Notes: generated from the letters alone by a model not told the origin. 64,000 bases of DNA from CAISKJ01 sp046351555 (GCA_046351555.1 JAXLYI010000003.1:434001-498000), one strand, 5' to 3'; counted from the stretch's first letter, positions 24,667 through 34,824 are shown. Made by a program: numbers and translations.

Positions 24667-24969
24667 GTGAAGATCGAGCTGACCCGCCGCCACGCCCTCG
24701 GCGCCGCCGCGCTCCACGCCCGCCTGCGCCGCCGCTTCGAGCACTACGCCGCCCGCTACGCCGCCCTGCCGCTGCGCGAGAGCGTCACCTGGGGCGACCG
24801 CGTCGTCCGGGCGAGCTACCGCGGCGCCGGCGCGGAGCTCACCGTCGGCGACGAGACCGTCACCGCGCGGGTGGAGCTCCCGCTCTTCGCGCGCCCGCTG
24901 CGCGAGCGGATCGAGCGGGTTCTGCAGCGCGAGCTGAGCCTCGCGACCGACCCCGCCGCGGCGGTCTGA
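24667..24969 (+). CDS. Polyhydroxyalkanoic acid system family protein (PHA_gran_rgn-like)
   Basis: The 100-aa product matches small PHA-system proteins: MKIELTRRHALGAAALHARL at the N-terminus, a WGDRVVRASYRG strand, and a C-terminal LFARPLRERIERVLQREL helix. It has the usual length. The family is often near PHA or lipid genes but its function is not defined. It starts with GTG, and its TGA (24967-24969) abuts the TGA of the inositol-3-phosphate synthase gene on the other strand. Confidence 0.75.
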   Translation: MKIELTRRHALGAAALHARLRRRFEHYAARYAALPLRESVTWGDRVVRASYRGAGAELTVGDETVTARVELPLFARPLRERIERVLQRELSLATDPAAAV

Positions 24970-26283
24970 TCAATCGTAGTAGTCCAGGCCGAGGTGGGTG
25001 ATGAGGTCCTCGCCCTTCATCCAGCGGAGCGTGTTCTTGAGCTTCATGAGCTGGATGAAGAGGTCGTGCTCGGGGTAGAGCCCCGGCGCCGTCATCGGGC
25101 TCTTGAAGTAGAACGACAGCCACTCCTGGATGCCCGACATCCCCGCGCGCTGCGCGAGGTCGAGGAAGAGCGCGAGGTCGAGGATGATGGGCGCCGCGAG
25201 GATCGAGTCGCGGCAGAGGAAGTTGATCTTGATCTGCATCGGGTAGCCGCACCACCCGAAGATGTCGATGTTGTCCCACCCCTCCTTGTTGTCGCCGCGC
25301 GGGGGGTAGTAGTTGATGCGGACGACGTGGGAGTAGCCCCCGTAGAGCTCGGGGTAGAGGTGCGGCTGGAGGATGTGCTCGAGCACGCCGAGCTTGGAGA
25401 CCTCCTTCGACTTGAAGCTCTCGGGGTCGTCGAGCACCTCGCCGTCGCGGTTGCCGAGAATGTTGGTGCTGTACCAGCCCTGGAGCCCCAGCAGCCGCGC
25501 CTTGAGGCCCGGCGCGAGCAGCGTCTTCATCCACGTCTGGCCCGTCTTGAAGTCCTTGCCCGCGATGGGCATGCCCTCACGGCGGGCGAGCTCCTGCATC
25601 GCGGGGAAGTCGACCGACAGGTTGGGCGCGCCGTTGGCGTAGGGCACGCCCGAGCGGAGGCAGGCGTAGGCGTAGATCGCGCTCGGGGCGATGTCGTCGC
25701 TCGACGTGCGCAGGCCCTCTTCGAAGGCCGCGAGCGACGCGTGGACCGCCGTCGGCGCGCGCCACGTCTCGGTCGATCCGCACCACACGGCGACGCAGCG
25801 GTCGACGCCGCGCTCGCGCTTGAAGCGGGCGATGTCCTCCATGAGCTGCTCGGCGAGCTCCATCTTGTTCGCGCCGCGCTTCACGTGGGTGCCGTCGAGC
25901 TTCTTCACGTAGGTGGGCTCGAAGACGGCGGGCATCGGGCGCACGGACTCGAGGAAGTCCTTCACGGGCTCGAGGTGCTCGTTGGAGAGGACGCCGGCCT
26001 TCTTCGCGGCGGTGTAGGCGTCGTCGGGGAAGCAGTCCCACGCGCCGAACTCGAGGCTCGCGAGCGGCGCGAGGGGGACGAAATCCCCGATGCGCGGCGA
26101 GCGGTTGTCGGTGCGCTTGCCGAGGCGGATGGTGCCCATCTGCGTGAGCGACCCGACGGGCTCGGCCATCCCGCGGCGGATCATCTCGACGCCGGCGATG
26201 GTGGTGGTGGCGACGGCGCCGAGGCCGGGGAGCAGGACGCCGAGCTTGCCCTGGACGGGCGCGAGGGTCGGGGGGGTCTTCAT
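24970..26283 (-). CDS. ino1: Inositol-3-phosphate synthase
   Basis: The 437-aa protein should convert glucose 6-phosphate to 1L-myo-inositol 1-phosphate with NAD, the first step of inositol lipid and inositol-derived solute synthesis. Recognisable blocks: a Rossmann-type N-terminus LGVLLPGLGAVATTTIAGVE, the NAD/sugar-phosphate region VAVWCGSTETWRAP, PIAGKDFKTGQTWMKT (the catalytic lysine-rich loop), STNILGNRDGEVLDDP, and the C-terminal SILAAPIILDLALFLDLA helix with LSFYFKSPMTAPGLYPEHD. The ATG at 26283 has no competing start. It is divergent from the NtrC-type regulator at 26383, with 99 bp between them. Confidence 0.95.
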   Translation of the reverse strand: MKTPPTLAPVQGKLGVLLPGLGAVATTTIAGVEMIRRGMAEPVGSLTQMGTIRLGKRTDNRSPRIGDFVPLAPLASLEFGAWDCFPDDAYTAAKKAGVLSNEHLEPVKDFLESVRPMPAVFEPTYVKKLDGTHVKRGANKMELAEQLMEDIARFKRERGVDRCVAVWCGSTETWRAPTAVHASLAAFEEGLRTSSDDIAPSAIYAYACLRSGVPYANGAPNLSVDFPAMQELARREGMPIAGKDFKTGQTWMKTLLAPGLKARLLGLQGWYSTNILGNRDGEVLDDPESFKSKEVSKLGVLEHILQPHLYPELYGGYSHVVRINYYPPRGDNKEGWDNIDIFGWCGYPMQIKINFLCRDSILAAPIILDLALFLDLAQRAGMSGIQEWLSFYFKSPMTAPGLYPEHDLFIQLMKLKNTLRWMKGEDLITHLGLDYYD

Positions 26284-26382
26284 GGCGGGGCGCGGACGCT
26301 AGTACAGCCCCGCCGCCCCCTGCGAGGGATTTCGCCGTTGCGCGCGGCCCCTCCGCGCGGTGAACTCCCGGGCCGCACCCCC

Positions 26383-27819
<1,437 letters not shown>

Positions 27820-27838
27820 CCCCATCGTCCCGTCCGTC

Positions 27839-28255
27839 ATGACAGGCCGCGACCCCGACCACTGGCTCTTCCGCTACGCCCCCGCCGAGTGGGTGCGCGC
27901 GTCCCTCAACGAGCTCGCCCAGGCGCGCGGCGCGTTCGATCAGCGCAACGCGCGGGCGGGGCTCGCGGGCTGCCGGCGCGCGGCGGGCGTGGCGCTCAAC
28001 GGCGTGCTCGCGCTGGCGGATGCGCCCGACCCCGCGTACGGGCGCACCTACGTCGAGCACCTCGCGGCGCTGTCGAAGGACGAAGGGGCGCCCGAGGCGG
28101 TGCGCGAGGCGGCGCGGCACCTCGCGGAGGCGCCGCTGCCGGGCGGGGATTTCGTGGTGCTGCGGACGTCGGCGAGCAACGCGCGGACGCTGGAGGCGGC
28201 GGAGACGGTGATGGCCCACGCCTACGCGCTGGTGGCGCGGGCCGGCGCGATCTGA
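27839..28255 (+). CDS. Small helical protein, HEPN-like
   Basis: The 138-aa product is all-helical with a HEPN-like pattern: an amphipathic first helix (EWVRASLNELAQARGAFDQR), a second (GLAGCRRAAGVALNGVLAL), a His-containing third (GRTYVEHLAALSKD) and a final helix (TLEAAETVMAHAYALVARA). The catalytic R-x4-6-H of nuclease HEPNs is not clearly present, so any RNase role is speculative. The gene sits 19 nt after the NtrC-like regulator and 1 nt before the stop of the convergent enhancer-binding protein, suggesting co-expression with the regulator. Confidence 0.5.
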   Translation: MTGRDPDHWLFRYAPAEWVRASLNELAQARGAFDQRNARAGLAGCRRAAGVALNGVLALADAPDPAYGRTYVEHLAALSKDEGAPEAVREAARHLAEAPLPGGDFVVLRTSASNARTLEAAETVMAHAYALVARAGAI

Positions 28256-28256
28256 G

Positions 28257-29654
28257 TCAGGTGCCTTGACCGCCCGAGGTGGGCCAGCGGCCGGTGGTGC
28301 CGGGGTCGCGCTCGCGGAGGTCGTGCTTCACCATCAGCCGCTGGAGGTGGCGGCGGTCGATGCCCGAGGTGCGGGCCGCCGCCGAGACGTTGTGGTTGTG
28401 CGTCGCGAGCAGCTTGGTGAGGTAGGCCGTCTCGAAGATCTCCGTCCAGATCTCCTTCGCGTCGTGGAAGGGGAGGTCGGTGCGGATCTCGTGGCCCGCC
28501 ACCCGGTCGACCGTGGGCGCGCTGCGCGAGAGGGCGCTCGCGTCGGGCCCGAGCACCGCGAAGCGCTCGACCAGGTTGCGCAGCTCGCGCACGTTGCCCG
28601 GGAACTCGTAGCGCGACAGGAGCTCCATCGCGCGGCGGTCGAGCCCGGGGTACGGCGCGAGGCCCTGCGCGTCGCGGCGGCGGTTGAGGTCGTCGAGGAT
28701 CGTGTCGACGAGCACCGGCACGTCCTCGAGGCGCGAGCGCAGCGGCGGGAGGCGCACCACCACCGCGGCGAGGCGGTAGTAGAGGTCCTGCCGGAAGTGG
28801 CCCTCCTTCACCTCGCGCGGGAGGTTGCGCGTGGTCGCCACCACCACGCGGGCGTCGAAGGCGGCGGGCTGGCTGGCCCCGACGGGCCGCACCTCGCGCG
28901 ACTCGATCGCGCGCAGGAGCTTCGCCTGGAGCTCGGGCGAGAGCTCGGCCACCTCGTCGAGGAAGAGCGTGCCGCCCTCGGCCGCGCGGAAGGCGCCCTG
29001 GCGCGCGCGCTGCCCGTCGGCGGCCTTGTCCGCGCCGAAGAGCTCGGCCTCGAGCGCGTCCTTCGGGATCGCGCCGCAGTCGACGGCGATGAAGGGGCCG
29101 CCGGCGCGCGGGCCCTGGCGGTGGAGCGCGTCGGCCACGAGCTCCTTGCCGGTGCCCGTCTCGCCCTCGACGAGCACGATCACGTCGCTCGCGGCGATGC
29201 GCTCGAGCACCGCGAAGACCTCGCGCATCGCGACGGAGGTGCCGACGAGGCGGCCGAAGCGAACGCCCGCGGACACCTCGCGCTCGACGCTGTCGCCGAG
29301 GGCCTCGATGCGCACGCGGGTGTTGCCGAAGGAGAGCTCGCGCGGCCCCGTGAGCACCGCGTCGTGCACGCGCACGTCGCCCATGAAGGTGCCGTTGGTG
29401 CTGCCCGCGTCGGTCACGCGGATGCCGTCGGGCGTGAGCCGCAGCGAGGCGTGGCGGCGCGACACCGACGGGTCGCGGAGGGAGAGGTCGGCGTCCTCGG
29501 CGCCGCCGACGCGGATCTCGTCCTGCGCGCCTTCGAACGTGGCGCCGCGGTCGGGCCCGTCGATGACGGTCACGCGGATCTTCTGGATGCGGCGCGCGAC
29601 GGTGCGTCCGTTGCGCTCGATGAGCTGGGTCGGGGCGGAAGTACGTTGCTGCAC
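28257..29654 (-). CDS. FHA-domain AAA+ transcriptional regulator with degenerate GAFTGA loop
   Basis: The 465-aa protein combines an FHA domain (~35-118; phosphothreonine-binding blocks DPSVSRRHASL and STNGT), a sigma-54-type AAA+ core (~135-355; Walker A GETGTGKEL at 164-172, sensor-II region, PGNVRELRNLVERF), and a C-terminal Fis-type HTH (NHNVSAAARTSGIDRRHLQ). The sigma-54-contact loop is altered: where EBPs have EKGAFTGA, it reads DKAADGQRARQGAF (~209-222). It may not activate sigma-54 RNA polymerase and may work as a repressor or via another sigma. The FHA domain implies control by a Ser/Thr kinase, a theme common in myxobacteria. The start is a GTG (29654). Confidence 0.85.
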   Translation of the reverse strand: MQQRTSAPTQLIERNGRTVARRIQKIRVTVIDGPDRGATFEGAQDEIRVGGAEDADLSLRDPSVSRRHASLRLTPDGIRVTDAGSTNGTFMGDVRVHDAVLTGPRELSFGNTRVRIEALGDSVEREVSAGVRFGRLVGTSVAMREVFAVLERIAASDVIVLVEGETGTGKELVADALHRQGPRAGGPFIAVDCGAIPKDALEAELFGADKAADGQRARQGAFRAAEGGTLFLDEVAELSPELQAKLLRAIESREVRPVGASQPAAFDARVVVATTRNLPREVKEGHFRQDLYYRLAAVVVRLPPLRSRLEDVPVLVDTILDDLNRRRDAQGLAPYPGLDRRAMELLSRYEFPGNVRELRNLVERFAVLGPDASALSRSAPTVDRVAGHEIRTDLPFHDAKEIWTEIFETAYLTKLLATHNHNVSAAARTSGIDRRHLQRLMVKHDLRERDPGTTGRWPTSGGQGT

Positions 29655-29716
29655 GGCGGTAAGCGCTCCTCGCGGACGATCCTATCGCGGGAGCGAGCGC
29701 TTGCGCAGCGTGACAA

Positions 29717-31813
29717 TCAACGCGCAGGCTGCGGGGAGGCGCCCGCGGCGGCGACGCGGAAGGGGGCGCGCCAGGTCACCTCGCCGGCGTTGGCGACGCG
29801 GAGCACGACGGGCCCCGTGGTGGTGTCGGCGGCGACCTCGCACGTCACGGCCGTCGGGGTGACCGTGGCGACCGGACACGCGACGCCGTTGATGGTGACG
29901 CCGACGTCGGCGACCGCGCTGCCGAAGTTCCTCCCGCGGAGGGTGAGCCGCGTGCCGGGCGCCCCTTGCGCAGGGGCGACGGCGGTGAGCACGGGCGGGA
30001 CGGTGATGGCGAAGGGCGCGGAGGTGACGGTCTGCCGGCCCTCGGCTTCGATGGTGATCACCCCGCCGCGCGAGGGGCGCGGCACGGTGAACACGATCTC
30101 CGTGGTGCTGGTGCGCGTGGGTCGGAGGACGGTCGTCCCGAGTCGGACGTGGAGGCGGGCGGGGTCGGGCTCGAAGCCCTCGCCCCGGAGGGTGACGGTC
30201 GACCCGAGCGGGCCCGCGGGCGGCGACACCTCGCGGAGGGTGACGGGTTGGAGTACGACGAAGTCCGCGGGCGCGCGGCCCGTTCCCTGGAGGCGGGCGA
30301 TGACTTCGAAGCGCCCGGTCTGCGCGCCGCGCGGCACGACGAGCTCGATCGCGTCGCGGTCGTAGCGCTCGGCCTGCACCTCCTGGCCGTTGAGCCGCAC
30401 GGAGACGAGGGCGCGGTCGGTCGGGAAGTTCTGCCCGCGGAGCGTGACGCGCGCGCCGGGGACGCCCGAGGCCGGCTCGACCGAGGTGATGCGCGGGCGC
30501 AGGGTGATCATGAAGGGGTCGCGGGCGCGGGCCTGGCCGTTGCCCGTGACGTTGACGTTCCACTGGCCCGAGCGGGCGCCGGGGGGCACCTGGACGACGA
30601 GCGTGGTGGGCGTGGCGGACATGACGGGCGCGACCTGCGCGCCGAGGCTGACGGCGTTCTCGTTGGCCGTGGTGGAGAAGCCGGTGCCGGTGAGCGTGAC
30701 CTCGTCGCCGACGTCGCCCGAGCGCGGCTCGAAGCGCGCGACGGTCACCGGCACGAGCACCGTGAGGTCCGTGGCGCTCTCGACGGGCCCGATGCCGTTG
30801 GCGGTGATCGCGACGCGGCCGGTCTGCGCACCTTCGGGGACGGTGATCACCACCTCCTGCGGGGCGGCGCTCACGACGGTGGCGGCGCGCCCGCCGACGG
30901 TCACCTGCACGTGCGACGCGTCGGTGCCGAACTGCGCGCCGCGCAACGCCACGCGGCCGCCGGGCGCCGCGCGCGGGGGGGCCATCTCGCGGATGACGGG
31001 GGCGGCGCCGACGAAGAGCCGCTGGGCCGTCTCGTATCGCCCGCCGCCCTGCACGCTGACGGCGATGGCGCCGCCCTGCGCGTCGACGGGGACCTCGACC
31101 TCGAGCTCGGCGGCCGACGCGCGGAGCACGCGGACGGGGCGGCCGTTGACGGTGACCCGGTTGCTCGCGAGCGTCGGCGAGAAGCCCGTGCCGCGCAGGG
31201 TCACGTGCCCGCCCGGCGCCACCGCGGCCGGCGTGAACTCGCGCACCACCAGCCGGTCGCTGATCGTGAGGTCGCCGGGGCTGCGCGCCTCGCCGCCGCC
31301 CGTTCGAACGAAGACGGGCCCGGTGCGCGCGCCGTCGGGCACGATGACGCGGAGCGCGGTGGTGTCGCCGCTGCGCACGACCATCGGGAGGTTGCCGATG
31401 CGCACGGTGTTGTCGAGCGGGCGGGCGGCGAAGTTCTGCCCGCGCAGGAGCACCTCAGCCCCGGGGGCGGAGGCGGCGGGCTCGACGGCCTGCACGACGG
31501 GGGCGGGGTCGGCGGCGGTCACGCGGAAGATGTCGCGCGTCTCGACCTCGTCGGTGCCGTTGGAGAGCACCCAGCGGCCGGTCTGCGCGCCGTCGGGCAC
31601 CACCACGGTGATGCGCTCGGGGAGCACCTCGACGGGGGTCACCGGGTGCTCGTTGAAGAGCACGCGGTAGCTCCGCTGGAAGCCCCGGCCGACGATGCGG
31701 ACGCGCGTGCCGGGCGGGCCCGCGGTGGGCTCGATGTGCTCGATCATCGGGCGCGCCTGCGCGAAGGCCGCGGGCGCGGCGAGGGTGAGCGCGAGCGCGA
31801 GGCGGGTCTTCAC
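29717..31813 (-). CDS. Secreted protein with eight IPT/TIG (immunoglobulin-like) repeats
   Basis: The 698-aa product has a signal peptide (KTRLALALTLAAPAAFAQA) followed by about eight ~80-85-residue IPT/TIG modules. Each opens with a V/I-x2-(V/F)-x-P...G-x2-V-x-L-x-G-x2-F pattern, as in HIEPTAGPPGTRVRIVGRGF, AVEPAASAPGAEVLLRGQNF and SVEPASGVPGARVTLRGQNF. The fold is typical of surface glycan-binding or structural proteins. The GTG start overlaps the stop of the 233-aa protein by 4 nt, so they form an operon. A C-terminal anchor is not seen; it may be secreted or bound by partners. Confidence 0.85.
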   Translation of the reverse strand: MKTRLALALTLAAPAAFAQARPMIEHIEPTAGPPGTRVRIVGRGFQRSYRVLFNEHPVTPVEVLPERITVVVPDGAQTGRWVLSNGTDEVETRDIFRVTAADPAPVVQAVEPAASAPGAEVLLRGQNFAARPLDNTVRIGNLPMVVRSGDTTALRVIVPDGARTGPVFVRTGGGEARSPGDLTISDRLVVREFTPAAVAPGGHVTLRGTGFSPTLASNRVTVNGRPVRVLRASAAELEVEVPVDAQGGAIAVSVQGGGRYETAQRLFVGAAPVIREMAPPRAAPGGRVALRGAQFGTDASHVQVTVGGRAATVVSAAPQEVVITVPEGAQTGRVAITANGIGPVESATDLTVLVPVTVARFEPRSGDVGDEVTLTGTGFSTTANENAVSLGAQVAPVMSATPTTLVVQVPPGARSGQWNVNVTGNGQARARDPFMITLRPRITSVEPASGVPGARVTLRGQNFPTDRALVSVRLNGQEVQAERYDRDAIELVVPRGAQTGRFEVIARLQGTGRAPADFVVLQPVTLREVSPPAGPLGSTVTLRGEGFEPDPARLHVRLGTTVLRPTRTSTTEIVFTVPRPSRGGVITIEAEGRQTVTSAPFAITVPPVLTAVAPAQGAPGTRLTLRGRNFGSAVADVGVTINGVACPVATVTPTAVTCEVAADTTTGPVVLRVANAGEVTWRAPFRVAAAGASPQPAR

Positions 31814-32511
31814 GACGCCACCGCCTCGCCGGGGACGATGTCGTCGTAGGCCCCCTCGGCGCGGTGGGTGGCGGCGAGGTCGTCGAACACCTCGTCGAGC
31901 GGGAGGTTGGAGCCGCCGAGGGTGAGCGCGGCGGAGACGAGGTGCTTGGCGGCGTCGTACACGGCGAGCCAGTGCTCGCGCGCGACGATGAGCTCGGGGG
32001 TGCTCACGTCGGTGGCGCGGAGGCGGCGGTCGTCGGCGACGGCGGACGACATCGCGGCGCGGGCCGAGGCGAGCTCCTCGCGCCAGTGGGGGGCCTCGCG
32101 GACGGACGCGGCGTGCTCGTCGAGGGTGCCGAGGACGTGGTCGAGCGCGGCGAGCAGGCGCACCGGGCCGCGGCGCGCGAGGGTGTTGGGCGCGTCGACG
32201 AAGAAGCGCTCGAAGGGCACCTCGCCCGCGCGGTGCGACTCGAGGTGGTGGGCGAAGCGCTGGAGCACGTCGCGCGCGGCGCGCTGCGGGCCCTCGTGGG
32301 CGGCGACGAGCGCGTGGAGCGACGGGTCGGCGGCGCGCGCCGCGGCGAGCTGCGAGGCCACCTGGTCGCCCGCGAGCCGGAGCGCGACGGCCACGTAGTG
32401 GAGCGCGGGGTCGAACTCGCGGAAGTGCCCCATGAGGTGGCGGGCGATCTGGTCGATCGCGTAGTCGCCGTAGATCTGGGTCTCGTCGTAGTCGATGTAC
32501 GTGTCGGCCAT
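31810..32511 (-). CDS. Hypothetical cytoplasmic helical protein upstream of IPT/TIG protein
   Basis: The 233-aa product has no signal or membrane segment. It begins with a Tyr/Asp-rich stretch (ADTYIDYDETQIYGDYAID) followed by long helices (QIARHLMGHFREFD, HYVAVALRLAGDQVASQLAA, ARDVLQRFAHHLESHRAG), and ends in an acidic helix. The family is unknown to me. It is translationally coupled to the IPT/TIG protein, which suggests a shared envelope-related process. ATG32511 has a normal context; the gene is divergent from the sigma factor gene at 32691. Confidence 0.5.
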   Translation of the reverse strand: MADTYIDYDETQIYGDYAIDQIARHLMGHFREFDPALHYVAVALRLAGDQVASQLAAARAADPSLHALVAAHEGPQRAARDVLQRFAHHLESHRAGEVPFERFFVDAPNTLARRGPVRLLAALDHVLGTLDEHAASVREAPHWREELASARAAMSSAVADDRRLRATDVSTPELIVAREHWLAVYDAAKHLVSAALTLGGSNLPLDEVFDDLAATHRAEGAYDDIVPGEAVAS

Positions 32512-32690
32512 GGCGCGCGGAGCATCCGGGGAACGCGGGGCGTTTGTAAAGGCCCGCGCGTAAGCCCCCGGGCGGAGGGGCGTTTCCCCCCGCGATGGTC
32601 GCCCTCGCCCTTCAACCCGTGGCCCTGTGGCCCTTCGACGCGCTTCCAGCCGCGCGGGAAAGGGCCTATGGTCCGCGCCCGACCCGGGCG

Positions 32691-33281
32691 ATGACCGCGA
32701 CCGACGACGCCGCTGCTGCGGAGGAGCGAAGCCTCGTCGAGGCCGCGCAGCGCGGCGACCGCGGGGCGATGGAGAAGATCGTGGCGCGGGTGTCGAAGCC
32801 CCTCTACGCGGCGGTGATCCTGCCGCGCGTGGGCAACCCCGCCGACGCGGAGGACATCCTGCGCGACGCGCTCTCCCGCGGGATGGAGAAGATCGACACG
32901 TTCCGCTGGACGGGGGCCGGGGTGTTCCCGTGGTTCCGGCAGATCGCGGTGAACCTGGTGATCGACCACGCGCGGCGCCGGCAGCGTCGCGGGCGCATGG
33001 AAGACCGCTTCGAGCGCCACGTGCAGGACACCGAGCCCGTGCACCACGCGGGCGCCGAGGAGGCCCTCATCGAGGCCCAGGAGCGGGCCGCCGCGAGCGC
33101 CTCGCTCCAGGCCGCCATGGCCACGCTCAACGACCGCTACCGCCTCGCGATCACCCTCCGCCTCGTCGAGGAGCGCCCCCGCGAGGAGTGCGCCGCGGCG
33201 ATGGGCGTGACCCTGGGCAACTTCGACGTCATCCTCCACAGGGCACTCGCGGCCTTGAGAAAGGCCTACCCCCCGCGATGA
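32691..33281 (+). CDS. ECF-like RNA polymerase sigma factor heading a four-gene overlapping operon
   Basis: The 196-aa protein has sigma region 2 (LVEAAQRGDRGAMEKIVARV, VGNPADAEDILRDALSRG, FPWFRQIAVNLVIDHARRR) and region 4 (ATLNDRYRLAITLRLVEE, CAAAMGVTLGNFDVILHRALAAL) helix-turn-helix. ATG32691 is chosen; codons upstream to 32595 would give a nonconserved extension. The stop overlaps the next ATG by 4 nt. It presumably drives a regulon that includes its own operon (genes at 33278-34790), a common ECF feature. Confidence 0.85.
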   Translation: MTATDDAAAAEERSLVEAAQRGDRGAMEKIVARVSKPLYAAVILPRVGNPADAEDILRDALSRGMEKIDTFRWTGAGVFPWFRQIAVNLVIDHARRRQRRGRMEDRFERHVQDTEPVHHAGAEEALIEAQERAAASASLQAAMATLNDRYRLAITLRLVEERPREECAAAMGVTLGNFDVILHRALAALRKAYPPR

Positions 33282-33769
33282 GCAACCCCGACACCGACTG
33301 GAACCCCGACGACGGCCCGCCCCCCACCGAGGAGGAGCTCCGGGAGGCCGCGCGCCTCGCCGACGCCCTCGACCGCCCCGTGGCGCCTGCCGTCACCACC
33401 CCCGAGACGACGGACCTCCTCGCCGTCGCCGGCCGCGTCCGCGCCACCGCGCACCCCGATGACGCCTCTGCGCGGGCCGCCGCCGACCGCGCCGTCCGCC
33501 GCGCGCTCCAAGCCTCCGCGACCCCGCGTCGCTTCGCCGGCTGGAGCCCCGCCCGCGTCCGCTTCGCCGCTGCCGCGGCCGCCGTCCTCGTCGCCGCCGG
33601 CGCTGGCGGGGGCGCCTACATCCGCGCGCGCTCGCACACCGACGGCCCCGCCGAGGCCCCGGTGTTCGACGCGCCCGTCGAGCCCGGCGCGGGCTCGGCG
33701 CCGTCGTCGCGCCTCTACGACCACGGCCTCCGCGGCTACCGCGACGGCCTCCTCGGGGGCGCGCGATGA
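33278..33769 (+). CDS. Single-pass membrane protein, putative anti-sigma factor for the ECF sigma at 32691
   Basis: The 163-aa product starts with an acidic N-terminus (SNPDTDWNPDDGPPPTEEEL), has a helical segment, one membrane helix at about 105-125 (RVRFAAAAAAVLVAAGAGGG) and a short periplasmic tail. Size, topology and its position immediately after the sigma gene (ATGA overlap at 33278-33281) fit an anti-sigma factor. No Cys/His zinc anti-sigma motif is seen, so it would be a non-zinc type. Its stop overlaps the next start by 4 nt. Confidence 0.65.
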   Translation: MSNPDTDWNPDDGPPPTEEELREAARLADALDRPVAPAVTTPETTDLLAVAGRVRATAHPDDASARAAADRAVRRALQASATPRRFAGWSPARVRFAAAAAAVLVAAGAGGGAYIRARSHTDGPAEAPVFDAPVEPGAGSAPSSRLYDHGLRGYRDGLLGGAR

Positions 33770-34299
33770 GCGCCCGCCTCGCCGCCCTCGCGCTCATGCT
33801 CCTGGTCGCCCTCGGCGCCTGCGACCGTCGGCCCGACGCGCGCCGCGTCGACGAGGCCACGATGGCCCTGCTCGGCACCGCGCGCGCGCTCCACCACGAG
33901 GCCGACGTGTACGAGTCGACCGGGGATTTCGCCCGCGCCTCGCAGGCGATGGAGCGCGTGCTCGCCCTGCGCCTGCCGCCGACCTTCGCCGAGGCCGAGG
34001 ACGTTCGCGCCGACGCCTGGGGCCGCCTCGCCGAGCTCGACCTGCGCCGCGACGACCCCGCGCGCGCCCTCGCCCGCGCCGACGAGGCCCTCGCCGCCAC
34101 GCGCCACGAGAGCGTGCTCCAGGCCCGCCTCCACATGGTGCGCGGGCAGAGCCTCCGCGCGCTCGCCGACCGCGCCGCCGCCGCGCACGATGATGCGCTC
34201 GCGGCGCGCCGCCGCGAGGAGGCCCTCGCCGCCCTCGAGCGCTCGATCGCCGTCAACGAGCGCATCCTCCGCCGCCTCGCGCCCGGGGGCCGGCGGTGA
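33766..34299 (+). CDS. Lipoprotein with TPR-like repeats
   Basis: The 177-aa product has a clean lipoprotein signal (LLVALGAC, Cys19). Its mature part is entirely helical, with two or three TPR-like pairs (ADVYESTGDFARASQAMERV, DPARALARADEALAAT, REEALAALERSIAVNERIL). It probably sits at the inner face of the outer membrane as an adapter. It overlaps by 4 nt both the preceding and following genes, so it is part of the sigma operon, perhaps as a sensor or target of the envelope stress response. Confidence 0.7.
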   Translation: MSARLAALALMLLVALGACDRRPDARRVDEATMALLGTARALHHEADVYESTGDFARASQAMERVLALRLPPTFAEAEDVRADAWGRLAELDLRRDDPARALARADEALAATRHESVLQARLHMVRGQSLRALADRAAAAHDDALAARRREEALAALERSIAVNERILRRLAPGGRR

Positions 34300-34790
34300 G
34301 GCGCGCGCTCCTGCTCCCCGCGCTCGCCCTCGGGTGCGCCTCCGCGGGCGCCCCGCCGCCCTCCGCCGCGCCGTCCTCCGCCTACAGCACGCAGTCGACC
34401 CGGGAGGTGCCCGCGAGCTATAGCGCGACGCCGCGCACCGGAGCGTCGCAGGGTTACATCGCCCCGAGCATCCCGAGCGTCCAGCCCACCGCGCCCGAGG
34501 GGCCCGACTTCGTCCCCCCCACCGACGAGGAGCAGCGCGAGGCCGACATCGCGCGCTGGCAGGAGCGCCTCCACAACGCGAGCAACGGGCTCGCGGCCAC
34601 CGTCTCCGAGTGCCGCTCGATCTGCATGGCCGCGAGCGACGTGTGCACGGCGGCGCGGGAGATCTGTCGGCTGACGGGCGACCTCGTCGCGGCACAGGCC
34701 CGCGACGCGCGCTGCGGGCGGGCGCGGGCCTCGTGCATCGACGCGGGGCGGCGGCGCGACGGCGCGTGCCCGGTGTGCCCGCCGCGGTAG
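34296..34790 (+). CDS. Small Cys-rich lipoprotein, last gene of the sigma operon
   Basis: The 164-aa product begins with GTG overlapping the previous stop (GTGA, 34296-34299). It has a lipoprotein-like signal (RRALLLPALALGC), a Ser/Thr/Pro/Tyr-rich linker, and a C-terminal helical domain with paired cysteines (CRSICMAASDVCTAAREIC and GRARASC, CPVCPPR). It is presumably an outer-membrane-anchored, disulfide-bonded protein. The family is unknown. The next gene downstream is convergent after 34 bp with no obvious hairpin terminator. Confidence 0.6.
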   Translation: MRRALLLPALALGCASAGAPPPSAAPSSAYSTQSTREVPASYSATPRTGASQGYIAPSIPSVQPTAPEGPDFVPPTDEEQREADIARWQERLHNASNGLAATVSECRSICMAASDVCTAAREICRLTGDLVAAQARDARCGRARASCIDAGRRRDGACPVCPPR

Positions 34791-34824
34791 AGGGTCCCGT
34801 GCGCTGCGACGGGCGTGGTGCGCC

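Noticed and set aside
24994..26382. N-terminal extension (463 codons) of the NtrC-type regulator
   Set aside because: It is antisense to inositol-3-phosphate synthase, and the receiver domain begins exactly at ATG26383.
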